The notes under the pieces: model-generated | What the model saw: the letters and a program-made list of their open reading frames with translations, nothing else | What the model was told of the DNA's origin: nothing | The model's database searches: none | NCBI RefSeq assembly: GCF_018271995.1 | Contig: NZ_JAGUCO010000001.1 | Coordinates: 372,001-436,000 of the forward strand | Direction of reading: 5' to 3' | Length of the DNA stretch: 64,000 nucleotides | Origin: Carboxylicivirga linearis | GTDB taxonomy: Bacteria; Bacteroidota; Bacteroidia; Bacteroidales; Marinilabiliaceae | Program-made: the position numbers and the translations under genes | Shown here: piece after piece, positions 16,146 to 24,488 of the stretch | Layout: the number at the start of each line of letters is the position of its first letter | How positions within the stretch are numbered: position 1 is the stretch's first letter

Positions 16146-17168
16146 TTAAATCTGAGCTGATTTAAATTGATCTAAAAATCGTTTATCATTCTCAAAGAAT
16201 AATCGAATATCTTTGATCTGGTATTTCAGCATTGTAATACGTTCGATACCCATACCAAAGGCAAATCCTGTATATTTTTCGCTGTCGATATTGCTGGCTT
16301 TTAATACTTCTGGATCAACCATTCCACATCCTAAAATTTCAACCCAGCCGGTGTATTTACAAACATTACATCCTTTGCCTCCACATAATGAACATGAAAT
16401 ATCCATCTCCGCAGATGGTTCAGTAAATGGGAAATAAGATGGACGAAGTCTGATTTTAGTTTCAGGACCAAACATCTCCTTGGCAAAATAAAGCAAGGTC
16501 TGTTTCAAATCGGCAAACGAAACATTTTCATCGATATATAAACCTTCAACCTGGTGGAAAATACAGTGTGCACGAGCTGAAATGGCTTCGTTACGGAATA
16601 CCCTTCCTGGGAATATTGCACGGATTGGCGGTTGTGTTTTTTCCATCACACGAACCTGCACTGAGGAAGTATGTGTGCGCAACAAAACATCCGGATTAGT
16701 AGCAATAAAAAATGTATCCTGCATATCTCTGGCTGGATGTTCGGGTGGGAAATTAAGTGCTGTAAACACATGGTAATCATCTTCAATTTCCGGTCCTTCT
16801 GCTACGTTAAATCCTAAACGGGCAAATATCTCTACAATTTCGTTTTTGACAATCGACAATGGATGACGACTACCTAATTCGGATGAAGTTCCGGGTAAAG
16901 TAAGATCTGTTCCTACTTCGCTGTTTGCAGATGCAGCAAAACCATCCTTTAATTCGTTGATTTTATCGAGAGCTTGCGTTTTTAAGACGTTCAATACCTT
17001 ACCAACTTCACGCTTCTGCTCATTAGGTATGGTTTTAAACTCATCAAATAATTGGGAAACCAAACCTTTTTTACTCAAATATTTTATTCTCAGTTGCTCA
17101 GCCTCTTCTGCCGATTGTGCAGCTAAGCCTTTTATCTCCTCAACTAATTGATTAATCTTATCTAACAT
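16146..17168 (-). CDS. pheS: Phenylalanyl-tRNA synthetase alpha chain
   Basis: Class II synthetase alpha subunit (alpha2beta2 enzyme), 340 residues. An N-terminal coiled coil (about 1-85, tRNA binding) is followed by the catalytic core. Motif 2 region FRNEAISARAHCIFHQVEGLYIDENVSF, HPARDMQDTFFI, and motif 3 GFAFGMGIERITMLKYQIKDIRLFFEND are visible, as is the zinc-type CSLCGGKGCNVCKYTGWVEILG segment. pheT is not adjacent; it stands alone. Confidence 0.97.
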   Translation of the reverse strand: MLDKINQLVEEIKGLAAQSAEEAEQLRIKYLSKKGLVSQLFDEFKTIPNEQKREVGKVLNVLKTQALDKINELKDGFAASANSEVGTDLTLPGTSSELGSRHPLSIVKNEIVEIFARLGFNVAEGPEIEDDYHVFTALNFPPEHPARDMQDTFFIATNPDVLLRTHTSSVQVRVMEKTQPPIRAIFPGRVFRNEAISARAHCIFHQVEGLYIDENVSFADLKQTLLYFAKEMFGPETKIRLRPSYFPFTEPSAEMDISCSLCGGKGCNVCKYTGWVEILGCGMVDPEVLKASNIDSEKYTGFAFGMGIERITMLKYQIKDIRLFFENDKRFLDQFKSAQI

Positions 17169-17259
17169 GTTTCTTTATTTACTTTATAAAAGCGAGTTGC
17201 AAAATTAATAAAAGCATTGGTTTAGGGCAGCCTTTAAAACCATTTTTGTTTCTTTTGCT

Positions 17260-18540
17260 TTATTTTTTCAATATCTCAATGGTTTTAATTCTTATCTCAT
17301 CAATAGGTCTGTCGATGGCATATGTTTTTGAGGCAGCCAGTTGGTCAACCACATCCATTCCTTTAGTGACCCAGCCAAAAACGGTGTAATCGCCATCTAA
17401 ATATGGAGCTCCGCCAATTGTAGTGTACGCCTGCCGTTGTTCGGGAGTATATTTTATTCCTTTTTCTTTTTCCAGATCATCTAATTCCAACTCCGTAAAA
17501 ATACGACCGGATATGATATAAAACTGCGAACCATCGCTTCGGTTGTTTTTATTTCTGTCTGCCGGCAGTTTTGATGCCGCTATCATGCCACGTTTATGAA
17601 ATAAACCGGGTACTATATTCATAGGAAGCGTGTAGCCTGGCCCTTGCCACCCAACCACATCATCTTTTTTAGCGTATTTGGTGTCGGAGGCACCTGTTTG
17701 AATCAGAAAATCTTTGATAACGCGATGAACCAGCAAGCTATCGTAAAAATGATCGCTGACCAGTTTTATAAAGTTATCGCGGTATTTGGGTGTTTTATCC
17801 GATAGAGCTATTTCAATGTTACCTTTATTGGTGATGATTTTAAATCCTTTAACCTTATTGTGTGAAATGTATACTTTATTGGTTTTATCACGCAGGTTCC
17901 AGGTTGATTCAGAATTTTTGCTTTTATTTTTTAGGAGTTTATCAATCCATTCTGCCATTAAAATTGTCTTGAGAGAATCTTTCCCTTGCACGATTCCCAC
18001 CGGACGATGATTATCTGCAAAAACAGGCTCCCCAAAACGGGCATTAATATCAGCTAAAGCATAAGAGATAGTATCGGTAATTACAGTATTTTTAATCAGA
18101 CCGTTGGTAGCATACAACTTCCTGTTTTTACGGAATAAACTATAAATAGTATCCGGATTGCTTTCAGCTTCTTTTAAGTGAATGTAGTTGAGGTTTTTTC
18201 GGTTTACCTTTAAAAGAACGAGATCACGATCTAAATCGTATGATACATAGCCATGAACCGATGAGAAATCTTCTATATCGAGCGGGGAACTTTTTACTTT
18301 GTAAGCCCCTTTTACAAAACTTAAATTGGTTACTACCAGATTGGGAGCCACATAAAAACCAAAGCCATCATCAATCCTACGTGTGTAATGATCAAAAGTA
18401 CGCAGGCTGACAATTCCCTGAACATTGTCTTTGTATGATCCTTTAAAGGTCGATTTTTTGTCTTTCGAAGATTTATCTTGGCCGGACTGACAAGCGATAA
18501 TCATTGTTGATAGTATGGCAATCAGCAGGAAGCGATACAT
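17260..18540 (-). CDS. Lipoprotein: inactive trypsin-like domain fused to cyclophilin
   Basis: 426 residues. Lipobox ending at Cys17 (MIIAC). Residues about 40-205 resemble an HtrA-type trypsin domain: GFGFYVAPNLVVTN (59-72) matches GSGF..P..I.TN, and RDLVLLKV (105-112) keeps the catalytic-Asp position. The His of TNxHVV is Ser74 (TNLSFV), and the GNSGGP nucleophile loop reads NARFGEPVF (166-174) with no Ser. It should have no protease activity. Residues about 232-426 are a cyclophilin peptidyl-prolyl isomerase with VHRVIKDFLIQTG and GSQFYII; the usual IQGG is IQTG. It is the last of three tandem cyclophilin genes, four bases after the second. Confidence 0.82.
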   Translation of the reverse strand: MYRFLLIAILSTMIIACQSGQDKSSKDKKSTFKGSYKDNVQGIVSLRTFDHYTRRIDDGFGFYVAPNLVVTNLSFVKGAYKVKSSPLDIEDFSSVHGYVSYDLDRDLVLLKVNRKNLNYIHLKEAESNPDTIYSLFRKNRKLYATNGLIKNTVITDTISYALADINARFGEPVFADNHRPVGIVQGKDSLKTILMAEWIDKLLKNKSKNSESTWNLRDKTNKVYISHNKVKGFKIITNKGNIEIALSDKTPKYRDNFIKLVSDHFYDSLLVHRVIKDFLIQTGASDTKYAKKDDVVGWQGPGYTLPMNIVPGLFHKRGMIAASKLPADRNKNNRSDGSQFYIISGRIFTELELDDLEKEKGIKYTPEQRQAYTTIGGAPYLDGDYTVFGWVTKGMDVVDQLAASKTYAIDRPIDEIRIKTIEILKK

Positions 18541-18544
18541 AGAA

Positions 18545-19366
18545 TTACAGTTTTTCGACAGTTACCTTAATTTTCACATCAGTGTAGGGTCTATTGGCTT
18601 TGTCTACATCCATTGCTGCAATCTTACGTATTACATCTAATCCTTCAACCACTTCGCCAAATACAGTATACTCTCCATCTAACTCAGGTGTTCCGCCAAT
18701 TGTTGTGTATGCCTGACGTTGTTCTTCCGTAAATTCTTTTTTATTGGAAATGCTGTAGTGGAAGGCAATTTTATCTTTTATCTCGCGCAGCAACTTATTA
18801 AATGCTTTTGGATCTTCTGTTTTTAAGCGAGCTAATTCTTCTTTGTGAGGCACATAAAACTGCTTTTTTAATTCGATCTTAATAGGATTGTTTGTTGCTT
18901 TTTCAATCAGATCAAGTTCCTCGTTGGTGTATTTTCGGCCTTGTACAATGTAAAACTGCGAAATGTCCGACATCTTAAAATGGTTAACATCCTCGGGCTG
19001 GCGAGGAGCACATATGGCTCCTTTTTTATGAAAGCACTCATCGTCGAATTCAGAATCAATGTTGATTGCTTTACCATAACCGATGGCACGTCCTGGAGCT
19101 GCATTTCTAGAGTCGGATGATCCCCCTTGAATAACAAAACCTTTTACTACGCGGTAAAACAATGTTCCATCGAAATGCTTCTCACCGGCGAGCTTCAAGA
19201 AATTGTCGCGGTGATTGGGTGTTTCGTTATATAGTTTAACCTTCATATTGCCCATATTGGTTGATATGGTAACATAGAAAACAGGTTCTTGCGATAGTAT
19301 ATTAATGCCACCCAGTAATAAAACTAACAGAATAGCCAGGTACTTTCTTCCAAGGGGGTTATTCAT
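18545..19366 (-). CDS. Secreted cyclophilin-type peptidyl-prolyl isomerase
   Basis: 273 residues with an N-terminal hydrophobic signal (residues about 9-25, LAILLVLLLGGINIL) and no lipobox Cys, so periplasmic. Cyclophilin core: FYRVVKGFVIQGGSSDSRN (Arg, Phe and Gln of the active site), KGAICAPR, SQFYIVQG. A helical insertion of about 65 residues (165-225) separates the two halves, a trait of Bacteroidota cyclophilins, before TTIGGTPELDGEYTVFGEVVEGLDVI. It is the middle gene of three. Confidence 0.9.
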   Translation of the reverse strand: MNNPLGRKYLAILLVLLLGGINILSQEPVFYVTISTNMGNMKVKLYNETPNHRDNFLKLAGEKHFDGTLFYRVVKGFVIQGGSSDSRNAAPGRAIGYGKAINIDSEFDDECFHKKGAICAPRQPEDVNHFKMSDISQFYIVQGRKYTNEELDLIEKATNNPIKIELKKQFYVPHKEELARLKTEDPKAFNKLLREIKDKIAFHYSISNKKEFTEEQRQAYTTIGGTPELDGEYTVFGEVVEGLDVIRKIAAMDVDKANRPYTDVKIKVTVEKL

Positions 19367-19379
19367 AGTTGAAATGTTT

Positions 19380-20192
19380 TTAATTTCCGGTAATCACTTT
19401 TTTAATAATTATATTTTGCAGCGGGCGGTCATTTTCATCGCATTTAACGGCGGCAATAGAATCAATCACATTAAAGCCTTTTACTACTTCACCAAAAACG
19501 GTGTAGTTACCATCCAGGTGCGGAACGCCTCCAACTGTTCTATACACTTCCTTTACATTTTCAGGAATGTTAACGTCAGGAGCATTGGCCAGTTTTTCTT
19601 CCACAATGTCATTTATCTTCATTTGCAAATCCATAACAGCCGCTTGATCACCTGCCTGACGCAAGCTCATTAATGTATCTTTGTATACTTCCAGTGTTTG
19701 ATAAAAGATACTTTGTTTTTGCATCGATTTTAGTCGTTTTTCAACCTTTTCAAAATCATCATCATTAAAAACTTTTCCTTGTACAATGTAAAACTGCGAT
19801 CCCGAGGATTTTTTCTCTGGATTCACATTATCACCCATTCTGGCTGCGGCTAAAGCTCCTTTCTTATGAAAATACTTTGGGTAATCAATCTCCGCATCAA
19901 TTGTGTAACCAGGGCCTCCGTTACCTAATTCTTTACCGCGAAACGCATTTTTCGATTCCGGATCACCTCCCTGAATCATAAATTCATTGATAACACGATG
20001 AAACAGTAATTGATCGTAAAAGCCTTCGCTGGCTAACTTTTTAAAGTTATCGCGGTGCTTAGGTGTTTCGTCGTATAGTTCAACCAATATATCTCCTTTG
20101 TTTGTTTTTAATAATACCTGGTTGGGTTTTAATTTAGGAGAGCATGCTGCAAAAGTGATTGCTATAGCTATTAGGGCAATGAATTTATTCAT
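19380..20192 (-). CDS. Cyclophilin-type peptidyl-prolyl isomerase lipoprotein
   Basis: 270 residues; signal peptide with lipobox ITFAAC (Cys16). Active-site segments FHRVINEFMIQGGDPESKN, GALAAARMGDNVNPEKKSSGSQFYIVQG, and TVGGVPHLDGNYTVFGEVVKGFNVID are intact. The loop between them carries a charged helical insertion (about 140-205). It is probably exported and anchored to a membrane, assisting folding of envelope proteins. It is the first of three tandem paralogues; a short hypothetical gene lies five bases upstream. Confidence 0.92.
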   Translation of the reverse strand: MNKFIALIAIAITFAACSPKLKPNQVLLKTNKGDILVELYDETPKHRDNFKKLASEGFYDQLLFHRVINEFMIQGGDPESKNAFRGKELGNGGPGYTIDAEIDYPKYFHKKGALAAARMGDNVNPEKKSSGSQFYIVQGKVFNDDDFEKVEKRLKSMQKQSIFYQTLEVYKDTLMSLRQAGDQAAVMDLQMKINDIVEEKLANAPDVNIPENVKEVYRTVGGVPHLDGNYTVFGEVVKGFNVIDSIAAVKCDENDRPLQNIIIKKVITGN

Positions 20193-20197
20193 GTTAT

Positions 20198-20554
20198 TTA
20201 GTTTGTGAATTCTACATCTTTAAAATACTCGATAATGCCTTTTTTTATTAGTTGGTTTTGGTAAGAGGGCATCATGGATTTTAATTTACTACTTGCCTCA
20301 AAAATTGGCCATCCTTCGGGATCAGTGCCCGTTTCTTTAATATAGCCTTGTCGGGCCAGAATGCGACAACGAGCCACATTAATCAAATCCATTTTTTCGG
20401 TTTTACTAAATTCGCGAAAACCGATACCCATTTCCTGAATACCCATCATAAAAAGGATAAATTCATATTCGGCTGTTACATTAAATTGTTTGCTCAGCCT
20501 TAGTATTAGTTTATCCCATTCCAGTTCAAACTCTTCTCCCGTCATATTATTCAT
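20198..20554 (-). CDS. Hypothetical cytoplasmic protein
   Basis: 118 residues from the chosen ATG (Met-Asn-Asn-Met-Thr-Gly); a longer start at 20596 would add 14 residues without family support. I do not recognise a named family. It is soluble, largely helical, with no signal peptide; segments FELEWDKLILRLSKQFNVTAEYEFILFMMGIQEMG and KMDLINVARCRILARQGY look conserved. It ends five bases before the first cyclophilin gene and is probably cotranscribed with it. Confidence 0.7.
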   Translation of the reverse strand: MNNMTGEEFELEWDKLILRLSKQFNVTAEYEFILFMMGIQEMGIGFREFSKTEKMDLINVARCRILARQGYIKETGTDPEGWPIFEASSKLKSMMPSYQNQLIKKGIIEYFKDVEFTN

Positions 20555-20723
20555 AGTTTTCAAAAATACCATTTCACATTTGAAGCCCCAAATCAAGAGC
20601 TAAACATTAAAGTAAATTCTGAAGGTATTGTTTATAAATATAATTTGGTTTGAAGGTGAATGTTATTTCGGGTATTCAATAAAATTATAGGATAGCCATA
20701 AGTATACGATTATGCCGTGCATG

Positions 20724-20893
20724 TTTACGCAAAGCTCCAATTCTTGAGAAAAGGGGGTTTTCTTATTTATGTATGTGTTAAGGATTGTAAAAATCAATCC
20801 TTACGTATTTACGCAAAGCATCCTTTTTACATTAAGATAGTCATGCGTAAATACGCAAAGGTAATTTTCTGAACGAGACAAGGTTTGCGTAAA
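20724..20893. repeat. Cluster of four TTTACGCAAA motifs
   Basis: Copies start at 20724, 20808, about 20848 and 20884 (the last in opposite orientation). The irregular spacing (84, 40 and 36 bases) and short length exclude CRISPR and fit a multi-site operator or protein-loading region for the divergent promoters. Confidence 0.65.
20779..20803. repeat. 9-bp perfect hairpin
   Basis: TAAGGATTG (20779-20787), loop TAAAAAT, CAATCCTTA (20795-20803), five bases before the second TTTACGCAAA copy. No U-tract follows, so a terminator is unlikely. Confidence 0.55.
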
Positions 20894-21117
20894 TCCGGAT
20901 GACTTTCTTTTCTGAAGTAGTGTTTATATAATCAATTAATTAGCCATGTTATGTGTGGTGCAATTGCAAGGTGCAGGGATAGAATCGCAGAAAAGAGAGG
21001 CAAGTGTTTGCTTACAGTTTTGCCTAAACAATAACTTAACGCTGACAAATTTCCCTGCTATACAACACTTTTCCTTATAAAGTATCCATTTTAATATGGA
21101 TTATTTCAAGCATCAGT

Positions 21118-21125
21118 TATCTTTG
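21118..21125 (+). promoter_or_regulatory. -7 element of the CoA-transferase gene
   Basis: TATCTTTG, exact match to TAnnTTTG, 21 bases before the ATG at 21147. It decides the start codon: an upstream in-frame ATG at 21096 would lie before the transcription start. Confidence 0.65.
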
Positions 21126-21146
21126 CGGAAAATTTTTTTTCAGTAT

Positions 21147-22634
21147 ATGTCATTTAAAATATTAACTCCAGAAGAAGCTGCATCATATATCTACCATGAT
21201 GCAACTGTGGCCTTTAGCGGTTTTACTCCGGCAGGGTCACCTAAAGTTGTACCTAAAGCAATTGCAGCAAGAGCAGAAGCTGAACATGCTGCAGGCAGAG
21301 AATTTAAAATTGGTGTCATCTCAGGTGCATCAACAGGCGACTCGCTTGACGGTTCATTAGCTCGTGCTAATGCTGTTAAATTCCGTACTCCATATCAGTC
21401 AAACAAAGACTTACGAAATTCAATAAATAGCGGTGGTGTTGAGTACTTTGATATGCACTTGTCTGCTTTAGCTCAGGAGATGCGTTACGGCTTTTTTGGC
21501 GATATTGATGTGGCTGTTATCGAAGCTGCTGATATTTCTCCAAACGGAGAGGTTGTTTTAACTTCGGGTGTTGGTATCTCACCTACTGCCGCTCGTTTGG
21601 CTAAGAGAGTTATTATTGAATTAAATAAAAAGCACCCTGCAAAAATTAAGGGGCTTCATGATATTTACGAACCGTTAGATCCTCCTTACAGAAAATCAAT
21701 TCCTGTTCACACGCCTGAAATGCGTATTGGTGATCCTGTGTTAAGAATTGATCCTGCCAAAATTATGGGTATTGTTGAAAATGATGCTCCTGATGAGACA
21801 GGTGGCTTTGCTCCAGTTGACGAGGTAACTCAAAAGATTGGAGATAACGTAGCCTCTTTCTTAGCCGGAGAAATTGGAAAAGGCATTATACCAAAAGAGT
21901 TTTTGCCAATTCAATCGGGCGTTGGTAACATTGCAAATGCAGTATTAGGTTCGTTAGGCTCAAATCCTGAAATTCCTCCGTTTAAAATGTATACTGAGGT
22001 AATTCAGGAATCGGTAATTGAATTAATGCGTAAAGGCGAAATTACTTTTGCTTCGGGTTGTTCTTTAACTGTTTCACCTCCGGTATTAGAGGGTATTTAC
22101 GAGGATTACGATTTCTTTAAAGATAAATTAGTTCTTCGTCCACAGGAAATTTCTAATAACCCTGAGTTAGTTCGTCAGTTAGGTTTAATTACCATTAATA
22201 CAGCTATTGAGGCCGATATTTTTGGTAACATTAACTCTACTCACGTATTGGGTACTAAAATGATGAATGGTATTGGCGGTTCGGGCGACTTTACACGTAA
22301 CTCGTTCTTGTCAGTATTTACTTGTCCTTCTGTGGCTAAAGGTGGAGCTATTTCAGCTATTGTTCCTTTGGTATCGCATCAGGATCACTCTGAGCACTCT
22401 GTAAAAGTTATTATTACCGAGCAGGGAGTTGCCGATTTAAGAGGAAAGTCTCCACGTCAGCGTGCAGAAGCAATTATTGAAAATTGTGTTCACCCTGATT
22501 ATAAGGATGTTTTAAGAGGATACTTAAAATTAACCGAAGGTGCACCGCAAACTCCGCAAGCATTAAATGCTGCATTTAAAATGCACATCGAATTTTTAAC
22601 TTCGGGTGATATGAAAAATACTAAATGGGAGTAG
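21147..22634 (+). CDS. Succinyl-CoA:acetate CoA-transferase / acetyl-CoA hydrolase family
   Basis: 495 residues of the Cat1/AarC family, which moves CoA between succinyl-CoA and acetate or hydrolyses acetyl-CoA. Motifs: VAFSGFTPAGSPKVVPKAIA, GASTGDSLDGSLA, the glutamyl-CoA thioester Glu in NTAIEADIFGNINSTH, MMNGIGGSGDFTRNSFLSVF, and HSVKVIITEQGVADLRGKSPRQRA. In fermenting Bacteroidota it would generate acetate while conserving the CoA bond. Base and codon use is unusually biased toward ATT/TTA, suggesting high expression. Monocistronic. Confidence 0.9.
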   Translation: MSFKILTPEEAASYIYHDATVAFSGFTPAGSPKVVPKAIAARAEAEHAAGREFKIGVISGASTGDSLDGSLARANAVKFRTPYQSNKDLRNSINSGGVEYFDMHLSALAQEMRYGFFGDIDVAVIEAADISPNGEVVLTSGVGISPTAARLAKRVIIELNKKHPAKIKGLHDIYEPLDPPYRKSIPVHTPEMRIGDPVLRIDPAKIMGIVENDAPDETGGFAPVDEVTQKIGDNVASFLAGEIGKGIIPKEFLPIQSGVGNIANAVLGSLGSNPEIPPFKMYTEVIQESVIELMRKGEITFASGCSLTVSPPVLEGIYEDYDFFKDKLVLRPQEISNNPELVRQLGLITINTAIEADIFGNINSTHVLGTKMMNGIGGSGDFTRNSFLSVFTCPSVAKGGAISAIVPLVSHQDHSEHSVKVIITEQGVADLRGKSPRQRAEAIIENCVHPDYKDVLRGYLKLTEGAPQTPQALNAAFKMHIEFLTSGDMKNTKWE

Positions 22635-22662
22635 TATAACTCTTTAGTAAATAATTAAATAT

Positions 22663-22700
22663 AAAGGCTGTTTCGTTTTGAAATGGCCTTTTTCTTTTTT
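22663..22700 (+). terminator. Intrinsic terminator after the CoA-transferase
   Basis: AAAGGC (22663-22668) with GCCTTT (22686-22691), inner TTTC/GAAA pairing, then TTTCTTTTTT. Confidence 0.8.
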
Positions 22701-22834
22701 TATTCAGGCCATATTAGCTTATTAAATTGGCGAGCAATTATAATGATATGGTTTTGGTTGAAGAAGTTTATGAACAGATATTGGTAGTTGGAATGTTTTT
22801 TGTTGTAAATTGCTTGTAACCAATGATCGAAACA

Positions 22835-23248
22835 ATGAGTAAAAATTTATTTTTAATTTTCGCAATTGGATTATTTGTTGCTTGTTCTTCCACAAAAAAC
22901 ATCAATAATCAATCGAAGGCTGAGGTGGCTGTTTCGGAAGATAGTACCGAATATGAATTAATAGTTATGGATCCTCGGTTTGAAACCTATCTGGCTTCGC
23001 AACCTTATCCCAAGAACTTTTATTCTAATGATTATTACAGGCAGTGGAATATACAGTACTGTGTTGAATGGAATATAAGACATACAAATCCGTTAAGGTT
23101 TGGAGATTTCTACCAAACAAGTATACCTTACGAAAGCAATGTAGATTATGGATTGGATTTTAACTTTCGATTATATCATTATTTCCAGTTTATTGAACAG
23201 GAATATGGAATTGTCCTCATATCTCGCAGGGGGCAACAAGTAAGGTGA
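22835..23248 (+). CDS. DUF6146-like lipoprotein
   Basis: 137 residues from Met-Ser-Lys-Asn; lipobox LFVAC shortly after the signal. The mature part, with YELIVMDPRFETYLASQP, FYSNDYYRQWNIQYCVEWN and DYGLDFNFRLYHYFQFIEQEYGI, has the aromatic-rich pattern I associate with the small Bacteroidota family DUF6146. Its role is unknown. Start at 22823 is possible. A perfect 8-bp inverted repeat (GAATTATT/AATAATTC, 23249-23269) begins right after the stop codon, without a U-tract. Confidence 0.75.
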   Translation: MSKNLFLIFAIGLFVACSSTKNINNQSKAEVAVSEDSTEYELIVMDPRFETYLASQPYPKNFYSNDYYRQWNIQYCVEWNIRHTNPLRFGDFYQTSIPYESNVDYGLDFNFRLYHYFQFIEQEYGIVLISRRGQQVR

Positions 23249-23540
23249 GAATTATTCTTTAAATAATTCAGGTCGTTGTAATCCAGGTGTTTGTCAGTAT
23301 TTTGTTGGGAATGCTTTTTAGTGTCGGCGAATTATAAAAAATGCTTTTAGTATAACTTTATCAGTTTTGGCTGACAGCATAATATTCTCAGTCAAATCAA
23401 TTCTTATGTTCGTTAATCTGTCAATCCTCTTTTTGAGTAAGTAGCGAGGAATTACAAAGAAGCAAGCCAAAAAAAATCAGATTAATTATAAATAGTAGCA
23501 AAAATAAAACATATCAAAACAAATTATTTTTAATTTCGAT
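23249..23540. other. Intergenic region without recognisable gene
   Basis: About 290 AT-rich bases. It contains the inverted repeat just after the preceding stop and a small hairpin TCAG-TTTTGG-CTGA near 23360. No ORF, RNA or further repeat was recognised. Confidence 0.5.
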
Positions 23541-23548
23541 TATATTTG
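23541..23548 (+). promoter_or_regulatory. -7 element of the lipoprotein gene at 23573
   Basis: TATATTTG, exact TAnnTTTG match, 24 bases before the start codon; no clear -33. Confidence 0.55.
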
Positions 23549-23572
23549 TGAAAATTATAAAGACCTAAAATA

Positions 23573-24388
23573 ATGAAAAGCATTTTTCCGGTAGTATCAT
23601 TGATTATTGCAACCACTGTTATATTTGCTTCATGCAACATGGGGAGTAAATCATCTTCAACGAGCAGTGCTCCTGAGATTAAAAAAGAAAATGTTGAAAA
23701 AGAGGTTAGAGAATTTGTATATCCTTTGCCAACATCATTCCAGGTTACTGAAATGCTTAATCGCATTGAAGCTGCCTATATTCTTTCGTTAAGTAATCCC
23801 GTTTCAAATGTTGAAAAGTATTTAACAGAAAAAAGTCAGGCCTTGAATTTGGGTGTTTATAGCGCTGATCTTAGTTATGCAAGTACATACAATCAAAAAC
23901 AAGAGACTGTTGATTTTATGAATGCTTCAAAAAGCTTGATTGAAGAATTGGATATTGCTCCAGCTCTTGATAAAGATTTGTTGCAAATGATTGAAGCAAA
24001 TCTTGATAATAAAGATGAGTTGGTTGACTTAATTACGAATTCGTTTTACGATACTTATGAGTATTTAAATAAGAATGATCGCGAGTCGGTTTCTCTATTG
24101 GTGTTAGCTGGTAGCTGGGTTGAGGCTCTTTACATTTCAACTCACATCTCGGAGGATACCTTCAATAATAAAGAAATGGTGGTGATTATTATGAACCAGA
24201 AAGAGCCATTGAATAAGTTGATGACTCTGTTGAAGCAGAATGCTGATGAGGATGTTCAGGAAGTTATCGAGAATTTGAAGATTCTGCACGAAATATATAA
24301 TAGTATTGATACTGGTAGTATTACTGAAGATCAGTTAACTGCAATTAAAGAAAATGTTGCTGTAGTTCGCGAAAAATTCATTTCGTAA
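23573..24388 (+). CDS. Hypothetical lipoprotein, all-helical
   Basis: 271 residues. Signal peptide with lipobox IFASC (Cys21), then a Ser-rich linker (SSSTSS) and an acidic, largely helical body (residues 40-271) with no Cys. The segment VREFVYPLPTSFQVTEMLNRIEAAYILSLSNPVSNVEKYLTEKSQALNLGVYSADLSYASTYNQ looks like a conserved Bacteroidota lipoprotein family that I cannot name. It is followed by its own terminator; the transporter gene downstream is separate. Confidence 0.75.
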   Translation: MKSIFPVVSLIIATTVIFASCNMGSKSSSTSSAPEIKKENVEKEVREFVYPLPTSFQVTEMLNRIEAAYILSLSNPVSNVEKYLTEKSQALNLGVYSADLSYASTYNQKQETVDFMNASKSLIEELDIAPALDKDLLQMIEANLDNKDELVDLITNSFYDTYEYLNKNDRESVSLLVLAGSWVEALYISTHISEDTFNNKEMVVIIMNQKEPLNKLMTLLKQNADEDVQEVIENLKILHEIYNSIDTGSITEDQLTAIKENVAVVREKFIS

Positions 24389-24412
24389 TCTAATCAGGCT
24401 GAAAGATATTTG

Positions 24413-24439
24413 GGGAAGCCGTATGGTTTCCCTTTTTTT
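24413..24439 (+). terminator. Intrinsic terminator after the helical lipoprotein gene
   Basis: GGGAAGCC (24413-24420), loop GTAT, GGTTTCCC (24425-24432), then TTTTTTT. Confidence 0.85.
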
Positions 24440-24488
24440 GTTTATGAAAAAGTCAATTGACTTTCATTTAAAATCAAATTCCAGGTAA

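Larger units (their letters stand above)
20555..21117. other. Divergent intergenic region with TTTACGCAAA repeats
   Basis: About 560 bases without a gene. It holds four copies of a TTTACGCAAA/TTTGCGTAAA motif (20724-20734, 20808-20818, 20848-20860 with first bases changed, 20884-20893 inverted), the perfect palindrome TGCGTA-AA-TACGCA at 20844-20857, and a 9-bp hairpin at 20779-20803. Copies 1-3 extend to a common ACGCAAAG. No ORF or known RNA was recognised. Confidence 0.7.

Noticed and set aside
17210-17259. Terminator after the cyclophilin cluster
   Set aside because: TGGTTT/AAACCA pairing exists but the stem is broken and there is no U-tract on the minus strand.
20724-20893. TTTACGCAAA repeats as a CRISPR array
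   Set aside because: The repeat is only about ten bases, spacing is irregular (84, 40, 36), one copy is inverted and there are no cas genes.
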